64,000 nucleotides of DNA, taken from Desulfotalea sp. (GTDB lineage Bacteria > Desulfobacterota > Desulfobulbia > Desulfobulbales > Desulfocapsaceae). Where the stretch lies: the NCBI GenBank assembly GCA_002733995.1, contig NVXR01000003.1:62001-126000 (forward strand). Reading direction: 5' to 3'. This document shows positions 36,970 to 46,113 of the stretch, one piece after another (within the stretch, counting starts at the first letter, position 1; every line of letters starts with the position of its first letter). Under the pieces are notes generated by a model, which did not search any database, was not told the origin of the DNA, and worked only from the letters and a program-made list of their open reading frames with translations. A program made the translations under genes and the position numbers.

Positions 36970-38364
36970 ATGAGCAACAACTATCTGCGTGTTGAGAAAA
37001 TAGGCGGAACAACAATGTCCCGTTTTGGAGACGTACTGAAAAACGTTATCCTCAAAGATAAATCTGATATCTTCAACAGAATCTATGTCGTTTCTGCCTA
37101 CTCCGGGATCACCAACGAACTGCTTGAACACAAGAAAACCGGCATGCCAGGTATCTATCAGACCTTTATCCATAACGAGAAATACGAGCCCGCAATGCTC
37201 AACCTGCAGAAAAATCTTTGCGCCATTAATGCCAATTTTGCGGACATCGGACTTGACACTACAAAGGCCGATAATTTCATCTGTGAACGTATTGCATTTA
37301 CCGTAGACATCCTCAGATCAATGGATACTGTCCTCGGCTCCGGCTACGTCATGCGCCGTGAGCTCCTGCTGGCTGCAAGAGAGTTGCTTGCCTCATTGGG
37401 AGAAATGCACAGTGCTTTTAACACCAGCAATATCTTGCAAAATCTTGGTTACAATGCCACGTTCGTTGACCTTAGCGGCTGGCATGACAGACAAGAAAGA
37501 ACTATTGACGAGAGAATCCAGGAAACCTTCCAACATATCGACCCATCAACAACCATCTGTATTGCCACAGGATACACCAAAGGAACAGAAGGAATCATGC
37601 GGGAATTTGACCGAGGTTATTCCGAGGTTACATTCTCTAAGATTGCTGTAATTCTTGGGGCCGTAGAGGCGGTTATCCACAAGGAATACCATCTCTGCTC
37701 CGGAGATCCAATGATCATCGGTGAGGAAAACGTTCATCCGATCTGTAACACAAATTTTGATGTTGCCGACCAGCTTGCAGATGTTGGCATGGAAGCAATA
37801 CACCCCAAAGCAACTAAACCCCTCGAACAAGCGGGGATATCAATCAGAATAATGAATGTCTTTGACCCCAATCACAGCGGCACTCTTATAACAAAAGACT
37901 ATATCTGTCCCCAATTGAAGACAGAGGTCGTCACCGGTTCTGACTCTGTGATCTCTATCGCAATTCATGACACAAAAATGGTGGGTGAAGTTGGCTTTGA
38001 TTTGAATATCATGAAGGTCCTGCAAAAACATGGGATCAGCTACATCAATAAGGCCACTAACGCCAATACCATTGATATTATTATTACTGAAAAATGTCTG
38101 ACAGACGCTCTTTTAAAAGATCTAAGAGCTCAGTTTGAAGTAGTTACCGTCCAGGAAATGGCCATTGTCTGCGCCATCGGTTCTAACATTGCAAAGCCGG
38201 GTATCCTGGCAAAAGCCACCAAAGCCCTAGCTGATGCCCATATCAATATTCTGACCGTCTCCCAAACCTCACGGCAGACCAATATGCAGTTTACTGTGGA
38301 TAGGGATAACTTTGTTCTGGCACAGAGAGCCTTGCACCAAGCCCTTTGTGCAGAGGACGAATAA
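36970..38364 (+). CDS. Aspartate kinase, ectoine-cluster type (Ask_Ect-like)
   Basis: A 464-residue aspartokinase with catalytic domain and two C-terminal ACT domains. It begins LRVEKIGGTTMSRFGDVLKN and contains RIYVVSAYSGITNELLEHKK and VHPICNTNFDVADQLADVGM. This wording (KIGGT rather than KFGGT, LLEHKKTG) matches the specialised aspartokinases usually found with ectABC. No ectoine gene lies in this window. The open frame starts with TTG at 36958, but the ATG at 36970 has GGTGA at good spacing. Confidence 0.88.
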   Translation: MSNNYLRVEKIGGTTMSRFGDVLKNVILKDKSDIFNRIYVVSAYSGITNELLEHKKTGMPGIYQTFIHNEKYEPAMLNLQKNLCAINANFADIGLDTTKADNFICERIAFTVDILRSMDTVLGSGYVMRRELLLAARELLASLGEMHSAFNTSNILQNLGYNATFVDLSGWHDRQERTIDERIQETFQHIDPSTTICIATGYTKGTEGIMREFDRGYSEVTFSKIAVILGAVEAVIHKEYHLCSGDPMIIGEENVHPICNTNFDVADQLADVGMEAIHPKATKPLEQAGISIRIMNVFDPNHSGTLITKDYICPQLKTEVVTGSDSVISIAIHDTKMVGEVGFDLNIMKVLQKHGISYINKATNANTIDIIITEKCLTDALLKDLRAQFEVVTVQEMAIVCAIGSNIAKPGILAKATKALADAHINILTVSQTSRQTNMQFTVDRDNFVLAQRALHQALCAEDE

Positions 38365-38445
38365 AAGCATTACTCTTTCACGCCCCTCCTAACCCGCATG
38401 GGTAATACGGGCTACTACCTAAAAAATGGTAGTGGGGGGGCTCTT

Positions 38446-38958
38446 TTACTCCAACACACTCACCTGAACGTCTTCTGACATTGCCACAAGTTCAGCAGCG
38501 ATGACTTCGCCTTCCGTAGCTTCTGACACAACAAGAGATAAGTGAGCAGAAAACACATCACCAATCCCCTCCATAGCAAACCGCTTACACACCATATTGT
38601 CGACACCGATATCCAGATTAGCAAGAATATTATTCAGGTCACCAGTGAGCCCCGGACGATCTATACAGTCCACCACAACATGGAGAGTCTTTCTCTCTTT
38701 CTGCACAACTCGAGTCACGGGTGAATAGACAAAAATGAGTCCAGGAAATTTTTCCGCCAGGACGGCTTTCAGATCCGCTTCCTTTGTGCTATGAATCACA
38801 ACACTCATTATAGCTGCAAACCGACCTTCAGTTTTTATCACCTTACTTGTCAGCCATTCCCCTCCGTAGCTCCTGGTAACTAAAGACAGTGACGTTAAAA
38901 CACCCGGGGCCTCCTCACCGAAAACAGTTGTAACATAGTGACTTATCACAGTTTTCAC
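38446..38958 (-). CDS. GcvR-like tandem ACT-domain protein
   Basis: A 170-residue protein with two ACT domains (about 3-80 and 90-170), starting VISHYVTTVFGEEAPGVLTS and with HVVVDCIDRPGLTGDLNNIL in the second. This is the layout of GcvR, the repressor partner of the glycine cleavage system, and of related amino-acid sensors. No GcvA or gcv gene is near. It starts with GTG and has no strong Shine-Dalgarno sequence. It converges on the aspartokinase gene. Confidence 0.8.
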   Translation of the reverse strand: MKTVISHYVTTVFGEEAPGVLTSLSLVTRSYGGEWLTSKVIKTEGRFAAIMSVVIHSTKEADLKAVLAEKFPGLIFVYSPVTRVVQKERKTLHVVVDCIDRPGLTGDLNNILANLDIGVDNMVCKRFAMEGIGDVFSAHLSLVVSEATEGEVIAAELVAMSEDVQVSVLE

Positions 38959-39251
38959 CTGTTTATAAAAGTAACTATTCAGCTAACCTTCCAACACCGA
39001 TTAAGCCAGTGCCTGTAATTATTTATCAGCGCTTCAGCTCCATTTAATTTGGACGTTGAAGCAACACAAGTGCTACCTACGAAGTAGCACAATGGACGTG
39101 GTTGGAATACTGCTGAATGGTTACTATATAAAATTCATATTACTGTTTGCCAACATGACAGAATCAGGACACAATGATCCTAGTACACCTCCGACGCTAC
39201 CCCTTCGTGGCTCGCAAAAATCATCAATACCAGCCTATAGCCCCAACAAAA

Positions 39252-39284
39252 ATATCCGCCACAAACTGTCTCTGTGGCGGATAT
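39252..39284 (-). terminator. Rho-independent terminator of the flavoprotein/Hdr operon
   Basis: A perfect 12-bp stem (39252-39263 with 39273-39284, ATATCCGCCACA) with a 9-base loop runs into TTTTTG on the minus strand, 45 bases after the flavoprotein stop. The rest of 38959-39329 holds no convincing gene. Confidence 0.88.
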
Positions 39285-39329
39285 CGTACAGCAAAAAAAC
39301 TTCTCTATCCCTACAGCAAATCGGCTAAA

Positions 39330-41009
39330 TCAGGCAGTAACATCCCCTTCTTTAGTCCGTGCCTCTGGCCAGCGACGCTCAACCATCTCATCGGTTGAAT
39401 AATCCGGCAAGAGGATGGGTGCTATGGATGGATTTTTAATTCCAGCATCGGCCAGTTCTTTTTCAAACTTGACAACATGATCAAGACTCAATCCCTTGAG
39501 CTCAACCCCACCCTTTACATAGTTTGCCGCACTGACTCCTGCACGACGACCAAAGGTGATGATGTCCTGCAGGCTATTTCCCATCAGCCTGTTTTCTCCA
39601 TGCACTCCACCAATCGCCTCACCGGCAGCATAAAGACCAGGAAGAACGGTTTCAGTGTCGCCATTGACACTAATACCACCATTCTGATAGTGCAGAGTCG
39701 GGTAAACCAGCATCGGTTGCTTACTGATATCTATTCCATGGCGCTCAAATTGAATAAATTTTGCAGGCAGCTCTTTACGTACAGTACCAGGTCCATGGAG
39801 TTCCTCAATCATAGGTGAATCAAGCCAGAGACCAACCCGTCCTGTGGGGGTTATGATTCCCTTGCCTTTTTCCATTGCTTCGCAGATAAGTTCTGCCGAT
39901 TCTACATCCCGGGGCTCCAGAGGAAAACAGAACTGCTCACCATCAATATTAAGCACATGGGCACCAAGACCACGAACTTTCTCGGTGATCAGCAAACCAA
40001 CATTTTGTTCAGGATATGCAACTCCGGTGGGGTGGTACTGGGTTGAATGCAGAGATTTGTTACCAACACCGGCACGGTACGCCATAACCACTCCGTCCAT
40101 GGTTGCACCGTAATGATTTGTCGTAGCAAAGCCCTTGATGTGTAAACGACCAAAGCCACCGGTTCCAATGATAACCGCCTTGGCTTTAACAATAGAAAAC
40201 TCCTTGGTTTCCATATTGTGCAAAATGGCACCTGCGCACTTTCCATCTTCATCAAGAAGAAGTTCCACAGCCGGGCTAAACTCAAGTACAGTAATCTGAT
40301 CTTTTCTGTTACGCACCTCGTCTCTTACAACCCGCATAATTTCAGCGCCGGTCATATCACCAGAAGATTGCAGTCTTTTTCTCGAAGAACCACCACAGTG
40401 GCGCACGACCATACGACCGTCATCGTACTTATTAAAAATCATTCCCAACTTTTCAAGCCAGGCGATGGAAAGCGGTGCATCGTTTGCTAATGCGGTCACC
40501 AGATCTCTCTGGTTTGAGAAATGCCCCCCCCCAATGGTATCCATATAGTGGTAATAAGGGGAATCACATTCATGGGTTGCGGCCTGGATACCACCTTCCG
40601 CCATTATTGTGTTTGAATCTCCATGCCGCAGCTTGGTTGCAATGATAACCTTGCAACCCTCATCGGCAGCCATGAGGGCCGCTGAGGTTCCTGCTCCGCC
40701 TCCCCCAATAACAAGGACGTCTGTTTCAATGTCCACCTTACCCAGATTTACCTTATTTGGGCGAACCATAGATTTTGACTCCAGCAAGGCGGCAACTCCT
40801 TCCTGAAAGGTCTCACCTTTATTGGGGCCAACAGCAACAGTGCGCTTGCCTGTACTCTGGTAATCGGGGTGGAATCTGGACAGAATATCCGCCCGCTCGT
40901 CCATGGAAAGAGCCGGGTAATTTTCATTACGTTTGGCCATCGCCACCCGCTCAGGACGGGTGGCCTCAACTATTTTGATAAGTTCCTGCATTTCAGGTGT
41001 GTAAGCCAT
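39330..41009 (-). CDS. Fumarate reductase/succinate dehydrogenase-type flavoprotein, non-covalent FAD
   Basis: A 559-residue flavoprotein with an unusual N-terminal extension of about 90 residues before the FAD fold (LVIGGGGAGTSAALMA). The active-site set of FrdA/SdhA is present: QYHPTGV, LLITEKVRGLGA, LHYQNGGISVN and HGENRLMGNSL. The FAD-linking His is replaced by Asn133 in DSNTIMAEGG, so the flavin is probably non-covalent. In E. coli FrdA, losing this His keeps fumarate reduction but impairs succinate oxidation. AAGGAG precedes the ATG at 41009. It is the last gene of a four-gene unit with an Fe-S protein and HdrB/HdrC-like proteins. Confidence 0.88.
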   Translation of the reverse strand: MAYTPEMQELIKIVEATRPERVAMAKRNENYPALSMDERADILSRFHPDYQSTGKRTVAVGPNKGETFQEGVAALLESKSMVRPNKVNLGKVDIETDVLVIGGGGAGTSAALMAADEGCKVIIATKLRHGDSNTIMAEGGIQAATHECDSPYYHYMDTIGGGHFSNQRDLVTALANDAPLSIAWLEKLGMIFNKYDDGRMVVRHCGGSSRKRLQSSGDMTGAEIMRVVRDEVRNRKDQITVLEFSPAVELLLDEDGKCAGAILHNMETKEFSIVKAKAVIIGTGGFGRLHIKGFATTNHYGATMDGVVMAYRAGVGNKSLHSTQYHPTGVAYPEQNVGLLITEKVRGLGAHVLNIDGEQFCFPLEPRDVESAELICEAMEKGKGIITPTGRVGLWLDSPMIEELHGPGTVRKELPAKFIQFERHGIDISKQPMLVYPTLHYQNGGISVNGDTETVLPGLYAAGEAIGGVHGENRLMGNSLQDIITFGRRAGVSAANYVKGGVELKGLSLDHVVKFEKELADAGIKNPSIAPILLPDYSTDEMVERRWPEARTKEGDVTA

Positions 41010-41050
41010 TTTACTCTCCTTAATCCCAAAGAGGATCAATCGATGTGTGA

Positions 41051-41845
41051 TTATAAATAACGAGTCTCTTCAGGTTTCCAGGATCCGACCTCTGCAAAGT
41101 CCGGCTCACGTTCCCGTTCCACATACCTTTTTTCCAGCTCCTCTTTGCTCATTTTTTCCAACTCATCCAGCATCTTGTCATAGTAACCACTTTCAATGGC
41201 TGCAGTCCTTGCTTTAAGATGCTCAGCATTGGGTAGAATATACCGGCCATACACCCTGCGGGCCAACTGTGCCACGTGGTATTGCGGAATCTCTCCCAGA
41301 CAACGGCTGGCACATAACCCGCATTGAATGCAGTCAAAGGAGAGTTTGGCGGCCTTTTCTATGTTCCCCTGTTTCAACGCCGAAATGTAACCCAGCACAT
41401 CGACATCCATAGGACATGCTTTGGTACACTGATTACAGGCGACACAGCGAAAAATCTCCGGATAAAGGGCGTGAATAGCCTCGGGAAGTCCACCTATTTC
41501 GTCAATGGAATAATCCGCTCTGTTGGCAGGGAAAAAAGGAATTTGAGCAAGGTACATATCCGCTGCCACAACCGTCTGACAAGCCAGACCAAAATGCAGT
41601 TTATAGTCGCCAGCCATACGATAAACAGTGGGGCAGGCTCCGCAGATACCACCACGACAACCAGCCCCTCGAAGAAAATGAAATCCGGCAAACTCCATGG
41701 CTTTCATAATCGTCAAAGTCTCAGGCACTTCATACTTCTTCCCCATGATATAAACGGGTATTGTTTTGGCCCCTTCAGGTAAAATAGCCCTGTCTCCTGT
41801 AGCTACCCTGGGAGTGACTTGTTTCTTTTGTTCAGTTTCACACAT
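41051..41845 (-). CDS. Iron-sulfur subunit with [2Fe-2S] and two 4Fe-4S motifs
   Basis: A 264-residue electron-transfer protein. A plant-type [2Fe-2S] site is at C63, C68, C71 and C89 (GAGCRGGICGAC and GLACQ). Two CxxCxxCxxxC sites follow at 134-144 (CVACNQCTKAC) and 172-182 (CIQCGLCASRC). The order is that of SdhB/FrdB, but both C-terminal clusters look like 4Fe-4S ferredoxin sites, whereas SdhB has a 3Fe-4S. It links the Hdr-like pair to the flavoprotein, from which it is separated by 41 bases. GGAGA precedes the ATG. Confidence 0.85.
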   Translation of the reverse strand: MCETEQKKQVTPRVATGDRAILPEGAKTIPVYIMGKKYEVPETLTIMKAMEFAGFHFLRGAGCRGGICGACPTVYRMAGDYKLHFGLACQTVVAADMYLAQIPFFPANRADYSIDEIGGLPEAIHALYPEIFRCVACNQCTKACPMDVDVLGYISALKQGNIEKAAKLSFDCIQCGLCASRCLGEIPQYHVAQLARRVYGRYILPNAEHLKARTAAIESGYYDKMLDELEKMSKEELEKRYVEREREPDFAEVGSWKPEETRYL

Positions 41846-42070
41846 AATCTATCTCCAATAATGCACTGTAAAATTCCGCGCGTATTATTCCGATTTCGCT
41901 GCCATAAGGTTGTCCGGGAACAGGCGATTTGGTACAAAACATTCCCCGGCAGACGCCTGCCATGGTCAACCCAGGTAACAGCCTGATATCACGGCACCTT
42001 GACCCTTGTGATATCCGTAAGATATTACGGCTAACAGCCCTCAACTTCTTGGCTGTGCTAACCATACAAT
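41846..42070 (-). other. 225-base gap inside the flavoprotein/Hdr cluster with two hairpins
   Basis: Two short perfect hairpins, CCGTAA-gata-TTACGG (42015-42030) and ACAGCC/GGCTGT (42034-42056), follow the HdrB-like stop. They could be an mRNA processing or attenuation element between hdrBC-like and Fe-S/flavoprotein genes. A short frame here lacks support. Confidence 0.45.
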
Positions 42071-42955
42071 CTAGGCTGCCACCAGATAGTTTTTATCTTC
42101 TAGTAGGGCAAGACTCTTCTTATCATTTAGCTCAAAGTGACACAGTTGGCTGTCAAGCCCCAAAGCCACGGCGAGGAGCTGGGTAAAATAGTAGGTAGGA
42201 ACATTTTGCTCTATCTTCCCTTTATCCTGCATCTGCTGTTGCTGTTTGCCCAAATTATACTCACATAAAGGACAACTGGTCGCCAAAGCCTCAACGCCTT
42301 CTTTTGCCGCTGTATTTATAACAACAGCAGCAGCATTATTTTCTCCTGGCAAACTACTAAGCACCTGGTACGAGCCACAACATTTGGCGGCTGCAGAAAA
42401 CTCCACAACCTCTGCACCAAGGCTTGTAAACATATCGTTCATCAATTCAAAATGGCCAAGGGGTTCAATTCCCACTTCAGTAGGACGCTGGAGTGTGCAG
42501 CCATAATAGGAGCCGATCTTTAGATCGGTTAAAGGTACCTTCACCTGGCTTTTCAGTTTTTCCCAGCCGATCTCTTCTTTCAAAAAGGAAAGATAGTGAA
42601 CAACCTCAATGTCCCCGTTGTAATCTATTTCTTCATCCATAAAGCGATTTATAGTGTCCCGCTTTACCGGATCATTCTTCATCATTTCATTGGCTCGGGC
42701 CAGGGTGTTGTAGCACATGGAGCAAAGTGTCACCAACTTGTCCGCTCCCATCTCTTTGGCGCGAATCAAATTACGAACCGGCGCCACCTGATGGATCAAA
42801 TCATCAGCCGTGAGGGAGTGCACCGCACCACAACAATTCCATCGTTCTATTTCTTCAACTTCAACTCCTAGTGCTTCCAGGGACGCAACCGCCGCAATGT
42901 CCAGATTTTTTGCTTTGGTCTTTAAGGTACAGCCTGGATAATAACTGATTTTCAT
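42071..42955 (-). CDS. HdrB-like protein with two CCG domains
   Basis: A 294-residue protein with two cysteine-rich CCG domains: KISYYPGCTLK, WNCCGAVHSL and LCSMCYNTL in the first, then YYGCTLQRPTE, KCCGSYQVLS and SCPLCEYNL in the second. These bind the non-cubane 4Fe-4S clusters of heterodisulfide reductase HdrB, and also occur in SdhE/MfrE subunits of anaerobic fumarate reductases. It is probably the site of quinone or thiol/disulfide reaction. GAGGAG precedes the ATG at 42955; the frame upstream to 42967 overlaps the hdrC-like stop. Confidence 0.88.
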   Translation of the reverse strand: MKISYYPGCTLKTKAKNLDIAAVASLEALGVEVEEIERWNCCGAVHSLTADDLIHQVAPVRNLIRAKEMGADKLVTLCSMCYNTLARANEMMKNDPVKRDTINRFMDEEIDYNGDIEVVHYLSFLKEEIGWEKLKSQVKVPLTDLKIGSYYGCTLQRPTEVGIEPLGHFELMNDMFTSLGAEVVEFSAAAKCCGSYQVLSSLPGENNAAAVVINTAAKEGVEALATSCPLCEYNLGKQQQQMQDKGKIEQNVPTYYFTQLLAVALGLDSQLCHFELNDKKSLALLEDKNYLVAA

Positions 42956-42963
42956 CGCTCTCC

Positions 42964-43371
42964 TCAACTCGTGAATTTTCTAAAACCGGCGACTAATGCA
43001 ATCTGTGGCATCTCCGCAATTGCCTCTTTTGACATCTGGGATGGTTCTATATAATTTTTACTTTTGCGAAGGACCTTTTGCCGTAGAGCTTCCATAACCT
43101 TTGCTATGTCAATCCCCCGCGGACATTGTACTGAACAGGCATGGCAGGATGCACATTTCCAATATGTGTTTATATCCATCAACTTTTCCATGAGACCGAA
43201 CTGGACAAAATGCATAACCTTGCGAGGACTAAAATCCATCTCCTCCGCCATGGGACACATCCCTGTACATGTGGCACACTGCATACAGACTTTTACACTT
43301 TCACCACTGAGCGTATTAATCTCCTCAATCGACTTGAGAGAGAGACTGTGGTCACTAATTGGTATTGTCAT
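42964..43371 (-). CDS. HdrC-like 4Fe-4S protein
   Basis: A 135-residue protein with two CxxCxxCxxxC motifs, CMQCATCTGMC and CASCHACSVQC, in the helical scaffold typical of HdrC (PRKVMHFVQFGLMEKLMD between them). It would pass electrons between HdrB-like and Fe-S subunits. It is the first gene of the cluster, with 8 bases between its stop and the next ATG. Confidence 0.88.
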   Translation of the reverse strand: MTIPISDHSLSLKSIEEINTLSGESVKVCMQCATCTGMCPMAEEMDFSPRKVMHFVQFGLMEKLMDINTYWKCASCHACSVQCPRGIDIAKVMEALRQKVLRKSKNYIEPSQMSKEAIAEMPQIALVAGFRKFTS

Positions 43372-44068
43372 TTCATTTCTCTTTTAAGTACAATATGTTA
43401 CTCTCTAATCACTCTTCATTCCACCGAGAGTAATGTTAAACCAATGGTTTCACGTAAAACATTATTTGGAGCATAACTCGATCAACCAGAAGCAACACAC
43501 CCCCCGGGAGCATGACTGCCTCCCTTGCCATTAGTAGTTATCCTTAGGAACCTGCCTGGGAATAATCTTTTGCTCAAGCTCTTCGAGAATGCAAATAATA
43601 CCCACAGTATCAGCTACATGACTGCGCGTATTTTGTGAAACAATCTCAATCTAACCAAAGCCCTTGTTCCCAGACAACACCCCAGTATATTTAACAGGTT
43701 TACATTTTTTTTCAATAAGCAGTAAAGGTATTATTTTCATATGCTTGCCAACATATAATGAATGATGACTCATTTTTTAACTTTCGGAATTGGCAATTCA
43801 TAGCATATTTTCCCGGCTCGGAATTAACAGGTACGTCCCCATGAACAGGGTACTGTTTGCAGATAAAAGAGGCTCAATCATAAAAACACCTCTTCCAACT
43901 TTGCAAAAAGGCAACACCTCATCCTTGCCCGACAAAGGTCTGTCTATACGGGAAAGTAGTCCACGGCTCCAGAAAACCTGTTCAGCACAAAATCGTGGCT
44001 ACAGATATCACCGATGTAAAATCCAAATTAACTGTTAAAAGCCGATAACATCTGTTAAATAGTAAAGA
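43372..44068. other. Intergenic region of about 0.7 kb holding one broken small frame
   Basis: Apart from the UAG-interrupted frame described separately and the promoters of the neighbouring divergent operons, I see nothing. A plus-strand frame of 82 codons at 43790 has no family features or Shine-Dalgarno sequence. Confidence 0.5.
43531..43773 (-). pseudogene. Small frame of 80 codons interrupted by one UAG
   Basis: From the ATG at 43773 the frame reads about 80 codons to a stop at 43531, broken only by UAG at codon 41 (43651-43653). The sequence after it, IEIVSQNTRSHVADTVGII then CILEELEQKIIPRQV, looks protein-like. A hairpin GGGAG/CTCCC (43506-43524) follows. Most likely a small gene with one nonsense mutation (CAG to TAG would restore Gln). 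No family recognised, and the Shine-Dalgarno sequence is weak. Confidence 0.4.
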
Positions 44069-44836
44069 ATGAACTCAGTTAATCCATTCCAAAACAAAAC
44101 ATTAGTCTACATAGCGACCAAGCTAAAAAAATCGGCAATGGACCTTTTGCCCATCGTATTAGTGATCACTTTCTTCCAAGCTGTAATCATCCGCCAGCCA
44201 CTCCCACAACTCGGCGAAATACTCTTTGGAACTCTTATGGTCATCATTGGACTTTCCATGTTCATGCAAGGACTGGAGATGGCGCTTTTTCCTTTGGGAG
44301 AAAGCATGGCCCAGTCGCTCACCAAAAAAGGCAGCCTGTTCTGGCTCCTCAGTTTTGCTTTTGCCCTCGGATTTTCCACAACAGTAGCAGAACCCGCCCT
44401 TATCGCCATATGCAAAAAGGCCGCTGAAATTGCAGCCCAGGGAGGCTTAATTAGCCAAGATCCTGCCGCTCTAAAATCTTATGCCCTCGGCCTCAGATTA
44501 ACGGTGGCCTTTTCCGTTGGCTTTGCCATTCTTTTGGGTGTCCTCCGGATTCTTCTCAACTGGCCCATCCATTTTCTCATTATAGGGGGCTATATATTGG
44601 TGATACTTATCACCACCATCGCCCCGGAAGAGATTATAGGAATCGCCTATGACACTGGTGGCGTAACAACATCCACTATAACTGTTCCTCTCGTTACAGC
44701 ACTCGGCGTCGGCCTCGCCACCATCATTAAAGGTCGTAATCCGTTATTGGATGGTTTTGGACTTATAGCTTTTGCCTCGCTGCTTCCTATGATTTTCGTT
44801 ATGGGCTACGGCATTTTTTATTTCGGCATATCATAA
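44069..44836 (+). CDS. DUF1538 membrane protein, first of a pair
   Basis: A 255-residue integral membrane protein with about 6-7 hydrophobic segments. [20 protein letters not shown] and [20 protein letters not shown] match the DUF1538 family, a putative transporter with internal symmetry. The second gene of the pair has the same two signatures, so the two probably form one heteromeric transporter. The substrate is unknown. The gene is followed 11 bases later by its partner and then a PII-like regulator. Confidence 0.85.
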   Translation: MNSVNPFQNKTLVYIATKLKKSAMDLLPIVLVITFFQAVIIRQPLPQLGEILFGTLMVIIGLSMFMQGLEMALFPLGESMAQSLTKKGSLFWLLSFAFALGFSTTVAEPALIAICKKAAEIAAQGGLISQDPAALKSYALGLRLTVAFSVGFAILLGVLRILLNWPIHFLIIGGYILVILITTIAPEEIIGIAYDTGGVTTSTITVPLVTALGVGLATIIKGRNPLLDGFGLIAFASLLPMIFVMGYGIFYFGIS

Positions 44837-44847
44837 GGAGGCAATCA

Positions 44848-45636
44848 ATGGAAATGCTCTCAGATTTTTTACGCTCACTCGTTCTCACTGGACGCGACCT
44901 GCTCCCCATTGCCCTGCTTTTCGCCTTTTTCCAGGTTGTGGTTATTAAACAACCCATCGCGAATCTCTCCAAGATCCTGATAGGAACCCTATATGTCCTC
45001 TTGGGCCTCACTCTTTTCTTAACAGGCCTGGACAAAGCACTCTTTCCGGTTGGCAACATCATGGCAGCGCAACTCACCGACCCAGCCTTCCTCCTGGGCA
45101 GCAAAGAAAGTGTTGACCTCACCCATTGGACATCCTATGGCTGGATTTACCTCTTTGCCGCAACCATAGGATTTGCTACAACAATTGCGGAACCTTCTCT
45201 CATGGCAGTCGCATATAAAGCCAGTGAAGTTTCCGGTGGAAGTATTAGTCAGTGGGGCCTCAGAATAACTGTAGCTGTGGGAGTCGCCATTGGAATCACC
45301 CTTGGCTGTTACAGGATAGTTAGCGGAACGCCACTTCATTACTTCATCACCGCCGGCTATATCATCGTCAGCATACAAACATTTTTCGCACCAAAATCCC
45401 TCATCCCACTGGCCTATGATTCTGGTGGGGTCACCACTTCAACGGTCACAGTGCCCATAGTTGCAGCACTTGGCCTTGGACTTTCCGCGTCGGTACCTGG
45501 ACGCAACCCGGCCATTGACGGCTTTGGCCTCATTGCTTTTGCCAGCTTGTTTCCAATCATCAGCGTGCTTACTTTTGCACAGTGTACCCATTGGTTGGCA
45601 ACAAGGAAAAAATTACGTACTAGTAAGGAGAGTTAA
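44848..45636 (+). CDS. DUF1538 membrane protein, second of a pair
   Basis: A 262-residue membrane protein homologous to its upstream neighbour: it has ATIGFATTIAEPSLMAVAYK and YDSGGVTTSTVTVPIVAALG. AAGGAGG lies seven bases before the ATG. In many genomes two DUF1538 repeats are fused in one chain; here they are split. It ends one base before the PII-like gene starts, which indicates translational coupling and joint regulation. Confidence 0.85.
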   Translation: MEMLSDFLRSLVLTGRDLLPIALLFAFFQVVVIKQPIANLSKILIGTLYVLLGLTLFLTGLDKALFPVGNIMAAQLTDPAFLLGSKESVDLTHWTSYGWIYLFAATIGFATTIAEPSLMAVAYKASEVSGGSISQWGLRITVAVGVAIGITLGCYRIVSGTPLHYFITAGYIIVSIQTFFAPKSLIPLAYDSGGVTTSTVTVPIVAALGLGLSASVPGRNPAIDGFGLIAFASLFPIISVLTFAQCTHWLATRKKLRTSKES

Positions 45637-45637
45637 A

Positions 45638-45982
45638 ATGCGCTTTAAAGTCATATTGGCATCGGTAAAATGTGATATTACAGACAAGATTGTTGACGCA
45701 GCAAAAAAGACCGGAGCCACTGGGGCTACCATCATCCATGCAAGAGGAACCGGTATTCGAGAAGCAAAGACATTCTTTGGCTTGAGTTTAGAGGCACAAA
45801 CTGACATTATAATGTTCCTCTTAGAAGAACAATTAGTCGACCAGGTGCTTGAAACTATAGGAAGAGTTGGGGAATTTGACAAACCTGGAACAGGTATAGC
45901 TTTTGTGTTACCGGTGGACCAAGTCATCGGCCTTGAAAGCCAGATTGAAAAGTTCAAACAACAAGTGGACAACAAGGAGTAA
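45638..45982 (+). CDS. PII-like signalling protein linked to DUF1538 transporter
   Basis: A 114-residue protein with the PII/GlnB ferredoxin-like fold: RFKVILASVKCDITDKIVDA, a T-loop region with TIIHARGTGIREAKTFFGL, and a B-loop-like KPGTGIAFVLPV. The uridylylated Tyr context of GlnB is not seen. PII proteins commonly gate transporters by plugging them with the T-loop, so this one probably regulates the two DUF1538 proteins in response to a nucleotide. The open frame extends upstream into the preceding gene, but AAGGAG marks the ATG at 45638. Confidence 0.87.
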   Translation: MRFKVILASVKCDITDKIVDAAKKTGATGATIIHARGTGIREAKTFFGLSLEAQTDIIMFLLEEQLVDQVLETIGRVGEFDKPGTGIAFVLPVDQVIGLESQIEKFKQQVDNKE

Positions 45983-46113
45983 TCCTTTGTATTGCCGTCA
46001 TATTTTTCACTATACGTCTTCCGCAAAACGATTTCCAATGTATGTTGAAACATTGGAATTGTTTATTTTTTGTAACAGCAGTAGTCAGGTCTAACGTATT
46101 AAGAAAACACCTT

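Noticed and set aside
39056..39328. Plus-strand frame of 90 codons between the GcvR-like and flavoprotein genes
   Set aside because: It spans the terminator hairpin at 39252-39284 and has no family features.
39330..43371. Classical membrane-bound succinate dehydrogenase or fumarate reductase
   Set aside because: No cytochrome b or membrane anchor subunit is present, and the FAD-linking His is absent.
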